A stretch of 64,000 bases of DNA from assembly GCF_002093745.1 (NCBI RefSeq), contig NZ_MTSB01000007.1, positions 236,348 to 300,347 of the forward strand, in the 5' to 3' direction. The notes below the pieces were generated by a model that saw only the letters and a program-made list of their open reading frames with translations, ran no database searches and was not told where the DNA came from. This document shows, in pieces, positions 11,149 through 21,828 of the stretch. Positions within the stretch are counted from its first letter, which is position 1. Each line of letters opens with the position of its first letter. The position numbers and the translations under genes were made by a program. This stretch comes from Pseudomonas graminis (GTDB lineage Bacteria > Pseudomonadota > Gammaproteobacteria > Pseudomonadales > Pseudomonadaceae).

Positions 11149-11357
11149 GCGAGGCGGGAACCTGTGGCCTTGATTCGGAAACCGGTAAGTATAGACCTGT
11201 GGGCAAGCGACAAGCCATAAGCGCGGGGGCACAAGCTGGCAGAACGTTAGCGGGCAGATCGGTCAGCAGGCGGCCAGTGGGCAAGGGGGCATGGTTCGGT
11301 ACTCATGCCTTGATGGCAGAGTGGTAACCGTCCGAACCCGTTGTCAAACCACACCCA

Positions 11358-11801
11358 TCACTTCGGCTGCTGCGCCAATAACCGCTCCAGCCTTGCCTCC
11401 AGCCGACGTTTGATTTCGGTCTCTATGTGCGGTGCAAAGTCATCAATCACGTCTTGCATGATCAACTGTGCGGCGGCACGCAGGTCGCTGTCCAGTTTCA
11501 GCAGCGCATCGGGGTTGGGCGGCGTTGGAGCCTGAGGCGCCTGTTGGGCTTGCTGAACCTGCTCGACCGGCGCATGAGGCGCATCGGGCGTCAGGGTCGG
11601 GATATCGTCTTCGTCGAAGTCGTCGTGATGTGTCGATTCAGGCCGGTTACCGACCATATCGAACAACAGCGGAATTTGCCCCTCGCGATGAACCGCATCG
11701 GTCAGTTGCGAAGGTTGGGTGGCGTCATCGCCGAGCAATTGGCGGATCGATTCAAGGTCGTCCAGCAAATGCGCGGATCCAGCTTTTTTTGAAGTGTCCA
11801 T
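11358..11801 (-). CDS. conserved hypothetical protein downstream of holC
   Basis: A 148-residue protein of unknown function. It has an N-terminal segment DDLESIRQLLGDD, an acidic and proline/glutamine-rich middle (DEDDIPTLTPDAP, then a PVEQVQQAQQAPQ region) and a predicted C-terminal helix (DDFAPHIETEIKRRLEARLE). No catalytic motif is visible. ATG at 11801 is chosen for GAGGA about 8 bases upstream; an upstream extension overlaps holC. The gene follows holC by 7 bases in the same direction, so it is probably co-expressed with it and pepA. Confidence 0.75.
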   Translation of the reverse strand: MDTSKKAGSAHLLDDLESIRQLLGDDATQPSQLTDAVHREGQIPLLFDMVGNRPESTHHDDFDEDDIPTLTPDAPHAPVEQVQQAQQAPQAPTPPNPDALLKLDSDLRAAAQLIMQDVIDDFAPHIETEIKRRLEARLERLLAQQPK

Positions 11802-11808
11802 CGTGTCC

Positions 11809-12237
11809 TCAAAGACGCTGCAGTCGGTGATCTTGCGGAGGATAGCCCCGTTCGCGGTAGGAACGAAAACTCTCGCGTGCCGCAAGGCGTATGGCCGGGT
11901 CTTCGACAACCACTTCGGCCACGCGGGCGAAGCGTGTGAAAAACGCCGGAATGCTCAGGTCGAGGTTGACCAGCAAGTCCTCGTGAGCGCCCGAGTCGTC
12001 GCCCAGTCCCAGCACCACTGGAGCATCGTGATCGCTTTCGGCATCCCCGTGGGGCAAAAACACTTCGCCCCTGAAGCGCCAGAGCCGGGCATCAAGGTCT
12101 TCACGCTGCGCGGCATCGCTGCAGTGCAGATAGACCTTGTGACCAAGGCGCCAGGCTTTCTCCGTGAGTTTGCAGGCAAAATCCAGCCGTGCGGCAGGGT
12201 CGGCACTGGGCAGGATGTAAAAGTCGACTTGAGTCAT
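11809..12237 (-). CDS. holC: DNA polymerase III subunit chi
   Basis: A 142-residue chi subunit of the clamp-loader complex, which links the replicase to SSB. The family pattern is seen: MTQVDFYILPSADPAARLDF at the start, KAWRLGHKVYLHCSD, the LDARLWRFRGEVFLPHG stretch, and LVNLDLSIPAFFTRFARVAEVV. ATG at 12237 is the conserved start. Position downstream of pepA is the usual gammaproteobacterial arrangement (pepA-holC-valS); here a small conserved gene intervenes before valS. Confidence 0.92.
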   Translation of the reverse strand: MTQVDFYILPSADPAARLDFACKLTEKAWRLGHKVYLHCSDAAQREDLDARLWRFRGEVFLPHGDAESDHDAPVVLGLGDDSGAHEDLLVNLDLSIPAFFTRFARVAEVVVEDPAIRLAARESFRSYRERGYPPQDHRLQRL

Positions 12238-12257
12238 GGGCGGTCCGGAACCGGTGG

Positions 12258-12281
12258 CGTATCGGGGGTGAACCCGATACG
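12258..12281 (-). repeat. stem-loop between pepA and holC
   Basis: A perfect 9-base inverted repeat CGTATCGGG / CCCGATACG with a 6-base loop lies between the pepA stop and the holC start. No T-run follows on the minus strand, so it is not a standard terminator; it may affect mRNA processing or partial read-through within the operon. Confidence 0.5.
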
Positions 12282-12296
12282 TCAGGGTTGTTGTAC

Positions 12297-14105
<1,809 letters not shown>

Positions 14106-15233
14106 TTGATTGTCTTCCGTTATCTGTCCCGAGAAGTGCTGCTTACCCTGAGCGCAATCAGCGCCGTGCTGCTGGTGTTTATCATGAGCGGGCGCTTCAT
14201 CAAGTACCTGGCGCAAGCCGCTTCCGGTGCGCTTGATCCGGGTGTGCTGTTCATGATCATGGGCTTCCGCCTGCCGGGCTTTCTGCAGGTGATCCTGCCG
14301 CTGGGCCTGTTCCTTGGCATCCTGATGGCTTACGGCCGTATGTACCTGGAAAGCGAAATGACCGTGCTGGCCGCAACCGGCATGAGCCAGCAGCGCCTGC
14401 TTGCCATGAGCATGGGGCCGGCTGTGCTGGTCGGTCTGCTGGTCGCCTGGCTGAGCTTCAGCCTGGCTCCGCAGGGCGCTACCCAGTTTTCGCTGCTGAT
14501 CAATCAGCAGGACGCCATGACCGAGTTCGATACGCTGGTGCCGGGTCGTTTCCAGGCGTTACGCGACGGTACGCGGATTACCTACACCAAAGAGCTGTCG
14601 GAAGACCGTTCGCAACTGGGTGGCGTTTTCATCTCCGAAAAGCGCATGTCCAGTGACAAGAGCAAGGACAACGGCATCACCGTGCTGGTCGCCGAGAAGG
14701 GGCACCAGGAAGTCCAGCCCAATGGCAGCCGCTTCCTGATCCTTGAAAACGGCTACCGCTACGACGGCAACCCGGGCGCCGCCGATTACCGTGTGGTCAA
14801 GTACGACACGTACGGGGCGGCGTTGCCCAAGCCTGAAATCAGCGAAGAAATCACCGACCGCGAGGCGATCCCGACCAGCGAGCTGTTCGGCAGCAACACG
14901 CCGCGCAATGTTGCCGAGCTGCAGTGGCGCATTTCATTGCCGCTGTCAGTGTTCATCGTGACGTTGATGGCGATTCCGCTGTCGCGGGTCAATCCGCGTC
15001 AGGGTCGCTACCTGAAACTGCTGCCGGCCATCCTGCTGTACATGTCCTATCTGGCCATTCTGATCTCGGTGCGCAGTTCGCTGGAGAAGGGCAAGCTGCC
15101 CCTCAGCCTGGGCATGTGGTGGGTTCACGGCATTTACCTGTGCATCGGTCTGTTGTTGTTCTATTGGGAGCCTCTGCGTCTGAAGATGGCGAGTCGTCGT
15201 AGCGTCACGGAGGTGACTCGTGGTCAAGCTTGA
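14106..15233 (+). CDS. lptF: LPS export ABC transporter permease LptF
   Basis: A 375-residue inner-membrane permease of the LptB2FG transporter that extracts lipopolysaccharide from the inner membrane. It has six hydrophobic segments, three on each side of a periplasmic jellyroll-like domain (about residues 120-265). The conserved N-terminus IVFRYLSREVLLTLSAIS begins at a TTG codon at 14106, with GGAG eight bases upstream; the longer reading from 13941 lacks homology. The ESEMTVLAATGMS coupling helix that contacts LptB is present. Overlaps lptG by 14 bases. Confidence 0.93.
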   Translation: MIVFRYLSREVLLTLSAISAVLLVFIMSGRFIKYLAQAASGALDPGVLFMIMGFRLPGFLQVILPLGLFLGILMAYGRMYLESEMTVLAATGMSQQRLLAMSMGPAVLVGLLVAWLSFSLAPQGATQFSLLINQQDAMTEFDTLVPGRFQALRDGTRITYTKELSEDRSQLGGVFISEKRMSSDKSKDNGITVLVAEKGHQEVQPNGSRFLILENGYRYDGNPGAADYRVVKYDTYGAALPKPEISEEITDREAIPTSELFGSNTPRNVAELQWRISLPLSVFIVTLMAIPLSRVNPRQGRYLKLLPAILLYMSYLAILISVRSSLEKGKLPLSLGMWWVHGIYLCIGLLLFYWEPLRLKMASRRSVTEVTRGQA

Positions 15234-16281
15234 TCGTTACATCGGTAAAAGCGTATTTCTGGCGATCCTCGCGGTTCTGGGGATCATTCTGGGACTGGTC
15301 TCGCTGTTCGCCTTCATTGACGAGATGGGCGACATCAATGACACCTACACACTGGTGGACGCCCTCAGCTACGTCATGATGACCGCACCGCGGCGCGTCT
15401 ATGACACGCTGCCGATGGCGGCCCTGATCGGCTGCCTGATCGGCCTGGGCTCGTTGGCCAGCAGCAGCGAACTGACCATCATGCGCGCCGCAGGCGTGTC
15501 CATCGGGCGCATCGTCTGGGCGGTCATGAAGCCAATGCTCTTCCTGATGGTCGCCGGTGTGCTGGTCGGTGAATACGTGGCGCCCTACGCTGAAAACCAG
15601 GCGCAGGCAGCCCGTTCGCTGGCCCAGGGTTCGGGTGACGCCCAGAGCGCCAGGCACGGCCTGTGGCATCGTCAGGGTGACGAGTTCATCCACATCAACA
15701 CCGTGCAGCCCAATGGCCTGATGCTGGGCGTGACGCGCTATCGTTTCGATGATCAGCGCCACATGCTGACCTCGAGCTTTGCCAAAGAGGCGCATTTCAA
15801 GACCGATTACTGGGAATTGAAGGACGTCAGCACCACGCATTTCAATGACGGCAGCACGGAAGTCATCAATACACCGGAAGAGCGCTGGGATGTGTCGCTG
15901 AGCCCGCAACTGTTGAGCACGGTGATCATGCCGCCCGAGTCGCTGTCGATCAGCGGGCTCTGGAGCTACGCCCATTATCTGGCCGATCAGGGGCTGAGCA
16001 ATGGCCGTTACTGGCTGGCGTTCTGGACCAAGGTCTTGCAGCCCGCAGTGACTGTGGCGCTGGTGCTGATGGCGATCTCGTTCATCTTCGGCCCGCTGCG
16101 CTCGGTCACCTTGGGGCAGCGTGTGTTCACGGGGGTTGTGGTCGGTTTCACCTTCCGCATCATCCAGGACCTGCTCGGTCCGTCGAGCCTGTTGTTCGGC
16201 TTCCCTCCATTGCTGGCGGTGCTGCTGCCTGCGGCGGCTTGTGCGCTGGCCGGGGTGCTGTTGTTGCGCCGCGCCGGGTAA
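15220..16281 (+). CDS. lptG: LPS export ABC transporter permease LptG
   Basis: A 353-residue partner of LptF with the same topology: helices at the N-terminus (about 13-33, 60-80 and 98-118), a periplasmic domain, and three C-terminal helices (about 275-350). The coupling helix SSELTIMRAAGVS is visible. GTG at 15220 lies within the end of lptF and is preceded by GGAGG at 15209-15213, so translation is coupled. As in other gammaproteobacteria, the ATPase lptB is encoded elsewhere. Confidence 0.93.
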   Translation: MVKLDRYIGKSVFLAILAVLGIILGLVSLFAFIDEMGDINDTYTLVDALSYVMMTAPRRVYDTLPMAALIGCLIGLGSLASSSELTIMRAAGVSIGRIVWAVMKPMLFLMVAGVLVGEYVAPYAENQAQAARSLAQGSGDAQSARHGLWHRQGDEFIHINTVQPNGLMLGVTRYRFDDQRHMLTSSFAKEAHFKTDYWELKDVSTTHFNDGSTEVINTPEERWDVSLSPQLLSTVIMPPESLSISGLWSYAHYLADQGLSNGRYWLAFWTKVLQPAVTVALVLMAISFIFGPLRSVTLGQRVFTGVVVGFTFRIIQDLLGPSSLLFGFPPLLAVLLPAAACALAGVLLLRRAG

Positions 16282-16296
16282 CGTGTCGCCGGATTG

Positions 16297-16323
16297 AAAA
16301 AGCCGACCTTGAGTCGGCTTTTT
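16297..16323 (+). terminator. intrinsic terminator of lptFG
   Basis: AAAAAGCCGAC, a CTTGA loop, and GTCGGCTTTTT directly after lptG. Confidence 0.85.
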
Positions 16324-16375
16324 CATGGGCGCTCGCTGTACGGTTCGACAACGGATGCGGCCTTCGAACAGGCGC

Positions 16376-16410
16376 AAAAAAGCCCCTGGCAGCGATGCCA
16401 GAGGCTTTGG
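16376..16410 (-). terminator. intrinsic terminator of the cold-shock gene
   Basis: On the minus strand AAGCCTCTGGC, an ATC-containing loop and GCCAGGGGCTT are followed by a T-run just after the csp stop. Confidence 0.8.
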
Positions 16411-16433
16411 TGTGCAACCGGAGTCCGGGGTGT

Positions 16434-16646
16434 TTAGCCTTCGGCCTGAACTTCGTCGGCTTGCAGGCCTTTTTGACCTTGCACGGCAACGAAGGTCACT
16501 TTCTGGCCTTCTTTCAGGCTCTTGAAGCCGTTGCCCTGAATGGCGCGGAAGTGTACGAACAGGTCTGGACCGCTCTCAGGCGTAATGAAACCAAAACCTT
16601 TCTCGTCGTTAAACCACTTGACGGTACCGCTCTGACGTTCAGCCAT
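16434..16646 (-). CDS. cold-shock domain protein (CspA family)
   Basis: A 70-residue single cold-shock domain, the normal length for this family of single-stranded nucleic-acid chaperones. RNP1 is KGFGFI (residues 16-21) and RNP2 is LFVHF (29-33), both intact with their aromatic residues. Pseudomonads carry several paralogues (CapA/CapB/CspA/CspD types), so I give no symbol. AAGGA lies about 9 bases before the ATG, and a long untranslated leader is possible upstream, as is common for csp genes. Confidence 0.92.
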   Translation of the reverse strand: MAERQSGTVKWFNDEKGFGFITPESGPDLFVHFRAIQGNGFKSLKEGQKVTFVAVQGQKGLQADEVQAEG

Positions 16647-17051
16647 TATCTTAATTCCTTTGACGCTTCATTAGTGACAGCCTCTCTCGCACGAAAGAGG
16701 ACTGGGGCTGGTTGCAGGAAGTAAGAAACGTAGAGCGGGTTGTAGCAAACCTAGAGCTACTGCCCAGGCCCAGATTCAGCGACCCATGCAAACACAGTTC
16801 GGAAACTCTACGCCAACTCTCGTTACAAAAACAAGCCCCTGCTGTTTCACCGTCTGACACCCCTGTTTCCGGGGGCTTTGGCGCAGTCAGGCTCGCCTTC
16901 ACTCATACAGTGCAACCCCGGAGGCGATATAACATTTTGCACTTTATAGGTGCATATTTTGCATATGGATTGCACTGTTTCCGGCTGACGCACGTCGCAG
17001 GAAACAGTGATTCTGTTGGCAGGTATAAGGCTGTTTTTTTGACGCCTTTAT
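16647..17051. other. leader and promoter region of csp; gcvT 3' flank
   Basis: About 405 bases with no credible gene. It should contain the csp promoter and 5' leader on the minus strand. A CCTCT / AGAGG hairpin lies near 16681-16700. A 10-base inverted repeat (CACTGTTTCC / GGAAACAGTG, about 16974-17010) and a cluster of TGCA-containing words near 16913-16971 are visible. No terminator was found for the gcv operon entering from the right. Confidence 0.5.
16938..16954. promoter_or_regulatory. NtrC-like palindrome
   Basis: TGCAC-N7-GTGCA, the half-site and spacing pattern of the enterobacterial NtrC consensus (TGCACCANNNTGGTGCA), lies between csp and gcvT. The inner bases do not match, so this is a weak call. 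Confidence 0.3.
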
Positions 17052-18176
17052 TTAGCCGCGGAAGTAACGTTGCGCAACAAAGGGCATGGGGGTGACCCGC
17101 ATTGGCACTTTCTTGCCGCGCACCATTGCCCAGACAAGTGTCTCCAGCGCGGTGTAATCGTTGTGCAGATAAGCCATTGCCAAGGGGCCGCCGAGGCTCG
17201 GGCCAAAGCCGCCGCTGCACACGGTGCCGATAACGTTATCCTGCGCGTCGACAACCTCTGTGCCTTCGCGCACCGGGGTGCGTTCCTGGGGCAGCAGGCC
17301 GACGCGTTTTTTATCCACGCCGGTGCGTTGCTGAGCAAAAATCAGCTCGGCTCCCGGAAATCCTCCGGCGCGTGCGCCATCAGCGCGTCGCACTTTCGAT
17401 ATCGCCCAGAGCAGGCTGGCCTGGATCGGCGTGGTTGTCGTGTCCATGTCATGACCGTACAGGCACAGGCCTGCTTCCAGGCGCAACGAATCACGTGCGC
17501 CCAGGCCAATCGGCGCCACTTCCGGCTCGTCCAGCAAGCGGCGCGCCAAGGCTTCAGCGTGCTCCGCAGGCACCGAAATTTCGTAGCCATCTTCGCCTGT
17601 GTAGCCCGAGCGGCTGACGTAGCACTGAACGCCCAGCAGCATGACGCTGGTGAACTGCATGAAGGTCATGCCTGCGACCTCGGGTGCAAGGCGTGCCAGC
17701 ACGGTCACTGCGGCCGGACCTTGCAGTGCGAGCAGGGCGCGTTCTTCAAACAACGGTTCGATCTGGCAATGACCTGCCAGGTGCTTGCGCAGGTGAGCGA
17801 GGTCCTGATCCTTGCACGCAGCGTTGACCACCAGCATCAGTTGATCGTTGCCGAGATTGGCAACCATCAGGTCATCGAGAATGCCGCCCGTCTCGTGGGT
17901 GAACATTGCGTAGCGTTGCATGCCGACCGGCAAATCAATGATGTCCACCGGCACCAGGGTTTCCAGCGCTTTGGCAGCCTCTGCACCGCTCAGGCGAATC
18001 TGCCCCATGTGCGAGACATCGAACAGCCCGGCCTGCGCGCGGGTGTGCAAGTGTTCTTTCATCACACCCGCCGGATATTGCACGGGCATGTCGTAACCGG
18101 CGAAAGGCACCATTTTGGCGCCGAGTTCGCGGTGCAGGGCGTGCAATGGAGTCGTCAGCAGCTTCTCTGTGGACAT
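17052..18176 (-). CDS. gcvT: glycine cleavage system aminomethyltransferase (T protein)
   Basis: A 374-residue T protein, which transfers the methylene unit of the aminomethyl-lipoyl H protein to tetrahydrofolate and releases ammonia. The N-terminal family stretch is TTPLHALHRELGAKMVPFAGYDMP, and the folate-binding region DVSHMGQIRLSG and the later SRSGYTGEDGYEISVP segment are present. ATG at 18176 (MSTEKLL) is preceded by AAGGAA; an upstream extension to 18410 reads back into gcvP. It is the last gene of gcvHPT, separated from gcvP by a strong stem-loop. Confidence 0.95.
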   Translation of the reverse strand: MSTEKLLTTPLHALHRELGAKMVPFAGYDMPVQYPAGVMKEHLHTRAQAGLFDVSHMGQIRLSGAEAAKALETLVPVDIIDLPVGMQRYAMFTHETGGILDDLMVANLGNDQLMLVVNAACKDQDLAHLRKHLAGHCQIEPLFEERALLALQGPAAVTVLARLAPEVAGMTFMQFTSVMLLGVQCYVSRSGYTGEDGYEISVPAEHAEALARRLLDEPEVAPIGLGARDSLRLEAGLCLYGHDMDTTTTPIQASLLWAISKVRRADGARAGGFPGAELIFAQQRTGVDKKRVGLLPQERTPVREGTEVVDAQDNVIGTVCSGGFGPSLGGPLAMAYLHNDYTALETLVWAMVRGKKVPMRVTPMPFVAQRYFRG

Positions 18177-18205
18177 ATTCAATTCCTTATTGGCGAGCCA
18201 TGTCG

Positions 18206-18248
18206 CGCTGCCGTCCTGTGCCAGGACAAATGGCACAGGACGGCAGCG
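18206..18248 (-). repeat. perfect stem-loop between gcvP and gcvT
   Basis: An 18-base perfect inverted repeat (arms 18206-18223 and 18231-18248, core CTGCCGTCCTGTGCCA) with a 7-base loop fills the gap between gcvP and gcvT. There is no T-run after it, so it is probably an RNA processing or stability element, not a terminator. Confidence 0.75.
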
Positions 18249-18253
18249 GGCGA

Positions 18254-21118
18254 TCAGGCTTCCTGGTAGCTCTCGATGGACGGGCAGGCGCAGACCAGAT
18301 TGCGGTCGCCGAAGACGTTGTCGACACGCCCGACCGGAGGCCAGTATTTGTTCTCGATCAGCGAATCGACCGGGTACACGGCCTGTTCGCGGCTGTAAGG
18401 GTGGCTCCACTGGCCGACGATTTCAGCTGCGGTATGGGGCGCGTTCTTCAGCGGGTTGTCGTCTTTGTCCAGCGTGCCGTTCTCGACCGCGCGGATTTCT
18501 TCACGGATCTTGATCATGGCGTCGCAGAACCGGTCTAGTTCTTCTCGGGACTCGCTTTCGGTCGGCTCGATCATCAACGTTCCGGCAACCGGGAACGACA
18601 TGGTCGGGGCATGGAAACCGAAGTCGATCAGGCGCTTGGCCACGTCATCGACACTGATGCCGCTGCTGTCTTTGATCGGACGCAGGTCAAGGATGCATTC
18701 GTGGGCAACCAGACCATTGGTCCCGATGTACAGCACCGGGTAGTGTTCTTCCAGGCGACGCGAAATGTAGTTGGCGTTGAGAATCGCCAGTTGCGAAGCG
18801 CGCTTGAGGCCTTCGCCGCCCATCATGCGAATGTACATCCAGGTGATCGGCAGAATGCTGGCACTGCCGAATGGCGCAGCGCAGACCGCGCCTTCCTTGC
18901 GCGCCATGCGCGCGTGGCCGGGCATGTAGGGTGCGAGGTGCGACTTCACGCCGATCGGGCCAACGCCGGGGCCGCCGCCGCCGTGGGGGATGCAGAAGGT
19001 TTTGTGCAGGTTGAGGTGAGACACGTCGCCGCCGAACTTGCCCGGCGCACAGAGGCCCACCATCGCGTTCATGTTGGCACCGTCGATGTAGACCTGGCCG
19101 CCGTTGTCATGAACGATGCCGCAGATCTCGCGGATGCCTTCTTCGAATACGCCGTGGGTCGACGGGTAGGTGATCATGATGGCTGCCAGCTGATCGCGGT
19201 GCTGAACAGCCTTGGCGCGCAGGTCTTCGATATCCACGTTGCCGCGTGCATCGCAGGCCGTCACCACCACGCGCATACCGGCCATGTTGGCGGTGGCGGG
19301 GTTGGTGCCGTGGGCTGACGAGGGGATCAGGCAGATATCGCGGTGTTCATCGCCGCGGCTCTGATGGTAGGCGCGGATCGCCAGCAGGCCTGCGTATTCG
19401 CCTTGAGAACCGGCATTGGGTTGCAGCGAAATAGCGTCATAACCGGTGGCCGCGCAGAGCATGGCTTCCAGCTCGTCGGTCAATTGCTGGTAACCGGCGC
19501 TTTGCTCGGCCGGGGCGAACGGGTGCAGGTTGCCGAACTCGGCCCAGGTCACCGGGATCATTTCGCTGGCAGCGTTCAGCTTCATGGTGCATGAGCCCAG
19601 CGGAATCATGGTGCGGTCCAGCGCCAGGTCCTTGTCGGCCAGCTTGCGCAGGTAGCGCATCAGTTCGGTTTCAGAGTGGTAGCGGTTGAACACCGGGTGA
19701 CTGAGGATGGCCGACTCGCGCAGCAGGCCCGCAGGCAGGCGCGACTGGGCGCTGTCCGCCAGTGCGGCGAAGTCCGGAGTGTTCTGACCGTCGCCGGCGA
19801 AGATTTCCCACAGTGCTTCGACGGCCGACTGCGACGCGGTTTCGTCGAGCGACAGGCCCAGGCGCTGGTCGTCGATCTCGCGCAGGTTGATGTGGCGGGC
19901 GCGGGCGGCAGCGTGCAATGCAGCGGTCTTGCTGCCGGTGTGCAAGGTCAGGCTGTCGAAGAAGAAGGCTTGCTCGGCTTTCAGGCCCAACTGGCTCAGG
20001 CCTTCGGCCAGAATCACCGTCAACTGGTGAACCCGGTTGGCAATCTGTGTCAGGCCGCGCGGGCCGTGGTACACGGCGTACATGCTGGCAATGTTGGCCA
20101 GCAGCACTTGCGCGGTGCAGATGTTGCTGGTGGCCTTTTCGCGACGAATATGCTGCTCGCGGGTCTGCATGGCCAGGCGCAGTGCCTGCTTGCCGTGACG
20201 GTCTACTGACACGCCGACCAGACGGCCCGGCATGTCGCGCTTGAACGCATCGCGTGTCGAGAAGTAGGCCGCATGCGGGCCGCCGAAGCCCAGCGGCACA
20301 CCGAAGCGCTGGGCGCTGCCGATGGCCACGTCGGCACCGAACTCACCCGGCGGAGTCAGCAAGGTCAGGGCCAGCAAGTCGGCGGCGACAGCCACCAGCG
20401 CGTTGGCACTGTGGAAGCGCTCGACCAGCTCGCGGTAATCGAAGATGTCGCCATTGCTGGCCGGGTACTGCAGCAGCGCACCGAAGTAATCACTGACATC
20501 GCCCAGCTCGGTTTCGTCAGCCACCACGACCGTGATGCCCAGTGGCTCGGCACGCGTGCGCAAGACATCGAGGGTTTGCGGGTGACAGTGGCTGGAGGCG
20601 AAAAACTGCTGACTGCCTTTGTTCTTGCTCAGGCGCTTGCAGAAGGTCATTGCTTCCGCAGCCGCGGTGGCCTCGTCCAGCAATGAGGCATTGGCAATCG
20701 GCAGGCCGGTCAGGTCGCTGATCAGCGTCTGGAAATTGAGCAGCGACTCCAGGCGACCTTGGGATATCTCGGGCTGGTAAGGGGTGTACGCGGTGTACCA
20801 GGCCGGGTTTTCCAGCAGGTTGCGCAGAATCGGGGCCGGTGTGTGAGTGTTGTAGTAGCCCTGACCGATGTAAGTCTTGAACAACTGGTTCTTGCTGGCG
20901 ATGGCTTTGATGGACGCCAGCGCATCGGCTTCGCTCTGCCCGGCCGGCAGGTTCAGGACGCTGGTGCCCTTGATGCTTTCCGGGATGACGCTTTCGCTCA
21001 GCGCTTCGATGGAGTCGAAACCCAGCGTTTGCAGCATGGCCAGTTCATCGTCGGCGCGCGGGCCGATGTGACGGGCGATGAATTCGTTGGCGGTGGTCAG
21101 TTGAATACGGTCAGTCAT
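18254..21118 (-). CDS. gcvP: glycine dehydrogenase (decarboxylating), P protein
   Basis: A 954-residue homodimeric-type P protein, the PLP enzyme that decarboxylates glycine and loads the aminomethyl group on lipoyl-GcvH. The N-terminal half begins [18 protein letters not shown]; the C-terminal half carries the PLP lysine in [19 protein letters not shown] (about residue 705) and the glycine-rich [20 protein letters not shown] stretch. Full family length; both halves intact. It starts 10 bases after gcvH and is co-transcribed with gcvH and gcvT. Confidence 0.97.
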   Translation of the reverse strand: MTDRIQLTTANEFIARHIGPRADDELAMLQTLGFDSIEALSESVIPESIKGTSVLNLPAGQSEADALASIKAIASKNQLFKTYIGQGYYNTHTPAPILRNLLENPAWYTAYTPYQPEISQGRLESLLNFQTLISDLTGLPIANASLLDEATAAAEAMTFCKRLSKNKGSQQFFASSHCHPQTLDVLRTRAEPLGITVVVADETELGDVSDYFGALLQYPASNGDIFDYRELVERFHSANALVAVAADLLALTLLTPPGEFGADVAIGSAQRFGVPLGFGGPHAAYFSTRDAFKRDMPGRLVGVSVDRHGKQALRLAMQTREQHIRREKATSNICTAQVLLANIASMYAVYHGPRGLTQIANRVHQLTVILAEGLSQLGLKAEQAFFFDSLTLHTGSKTAALHAAARARHINLREIDDQRLGLSLDETASQSAVEALWEIFAGDGQNTPDFAALADSAQSRLPAGLLRESAILSHPVFNRYHSETELMRYLRKLADKDLALDRTMIPLGSCTMKLNAASEMIPVTWAEFGNLHPFAPAEQSAGYQQLTDELEAMLCAATGYDAISLQPNAGSQGEYAGLLAIRAYHQSRGDEHRDICLIPSSAHGTNPATANMAGMRVVVTACDARGNVDIEDLRAKAVQHRDQLAAIMITYPSTHGVFEEGIREICGIVHDNGGQVYIDGANMNAMVGLCAPGKFGGDVSHLNLHKTFCIPHGGGGPGVGPIGVKSHLAPYMPGHARMARKEGAVCAAPFGSASILPITWMYIRMMGGEGLKRASQLAILNANYISRRLEEHYPVLYIGTNGLVAHECILDLRPIKDSSGISVDDVAKRLIDFGFHAPTMSFPVAGTLMIEPTESESREELDRFCDAMIKIREEIRAVENGTLDKDDNPLKNAPHTAAEIVGQWSHPYSREQAVYPVDSLIENKYWPPVGRVDNVFGDRNLVCACPSIESYQEA

Positions 21119-21128
21119 GGCTCGCTCC

Positions 21129-21512
21129 TCAGGCTTCGGCGTTGGCTTTGATCAGGCGGTCGTAGGCGTCCTGATCCAGCTGGCCGTGGATGGCATCGGC
21201 ATCTTGCGGGATGAAGCGAAAGAACCAGCCTGCACCCAAGGCGTCTTCGTTGACCTGTTCCGGTGTGGCATCGAGCGCGGAATTGACCTCGACGACCTCA
21301 CCGTCCAGCGGCATGTTGATGCTGCTGGCGGCTTTGACTGATTCCACCACAGACACTTCGGCGTGTTGAGTGTAGGTCTGTAATTCCGGGAGTTGCACAA
21401 AGACCACGTCGCCCAGCGATTCCTGAGCGTAGGGCGTGATACCGACTGTAATGCTGCCGTCGGTTTCGGCACGCAGCCATTCGTGGTCAACGGTGAATCG
21501 CAACTCGCTCAT
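21129..21512 (-). CDS. gcvH: glycine cleavage system H protein
   Basis: A 127-residue lipoyl carrier that shuttles the aminomethyl intermediate between P, T and L proteins. The lipoylation lysine is K60 in VVESVKAAS, inside the standard barrel-sandwich hybrid domain. ATG at 21512 has GAGGAG about 7 bases upstream; an in-frame extension to 21554 is rejected. First gene of gcvHPT, with a candidate sigma54 promoter and GcsR-like sites upstream. The operon lacks the glyA and sdaA genes found in the P. aeruginosa gcvH2 operon. Confidence 0.95.
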   Translation of the reverse strand: MSELRFTVDHEWLRAETDGSITVGITPYAQESLGDVVFVQLPELQTYTQHAEVSVVESVKAASSINMPLDGEVVEVNSALDATPEQVNEDALGAGWFFRFIPQDADAIHGQLDQDAYDRLIKANAEA

Positions 21513-21569
21513 ACATACTCCTCGGAAAACAGGGCTCGCGCAGAACGCGAGCAATATGAGTCAATGCTT

Positions 21570-21585
21570 AGCAATTTAGCGGCCA
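21570..21585 (-). promoter_or_regulatory. candidate sigma54 promoter of gcvH
   Basis: TGGCCGCTAAATTGCT on the minus strand has the GG-N10-GC spacing of a -24/-12 promoter and a good TTGCT -12 element. It lies about 60-75 bases upstream of the gcvH ATG and downstream of three GcsR-like sites, the expected geometry for an enhancer-dependent promoter. Confidence 0.7.
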
Positions 21586-21649
21586 TCTTTTATTTATCGT
21601 TTTAAATCAATGGCTTGACTTTATGTTGCGCGATTTTGATGCGATTGGC

Positions 21650-21667
21650 TGTAGCGAAATCGCTACA
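21650..21667 (-). promoter_or_regulatory. GcsR-like enhancer site 1
   Basis: TGTAGCGAAATCGCTACA is a near-perfect palindrome that fits the pattern I recall for GcsR of P. aeruginosa, TGTAACG-N4-CGTTCCG, with R/Y changes. It is about 65 bases upstream of the sigma54 element. Confidence 0.6.
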
Positions 21668-21730
21668 CGGGTCAGGCTTTTGAAAATGCTTGCCTGATCA
21701 AGGCCTTGATACGGGCGGACCCAGGCAGAT

Positions 21731-21748
21731 TGGAATGAAATCGTTACG
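21731..21748 (-). promoter_or_regulatory. GcsR-like enhancer site 2
   Basis: TGGAATG-AAAT-CGTTACG (written on the plus strand) matches the reverse of the GcsR pattern, CGGAACG-N4-CGTTACA, at 11 of 14 specified bases. It abuts site 3 with a 19-base start-to-start spacing. Confidence 0.55.
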
Positions 21749-21749
21749 G

Positions 21750-21767
21750 TGGAACGATTTCGTTTCG
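21750..21767 (-). promoter_or_regulatory. GcsR-like enhancer site 3
   Basis: TGGAACG-ATTT-CGTTTCG (plus strand) again matches CGGAACG-N4-CGTTACA at 11 of 14 positions and is in tandem with site 2. Confidence 0.55.
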
Positions 21768-21828
21768 GGCGGGGAGGGTGCATCCAGTCAGCGCTCGCGC
21801 GCTGCCGGATGTCCATTCATACGGAGCC

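Noticed and set aside
8125..11220. 1,031-residue open frame antisense to valS
   Set aside because: valS is certain; the antisense frame is kept open by high-GC codon use and lacks recognisable domains.
17017..17036. Second sigma54 promoter pointing into gcvT
   Set aside because: TGGCAGGTATAAGGCT has the spacing but a poor -12 element, and would only give antisense RNA.
21607..21816. Small gene between gcvH and the TolC gene
   Set aside because: No ribosome site and it covers the enhancer sites.
21513..21828. Glycine riboswitch upstream of gcvH
   Set aside because: I could not find the conserved riboswitch core; the region is better explained by sigma54/GcsR elements.
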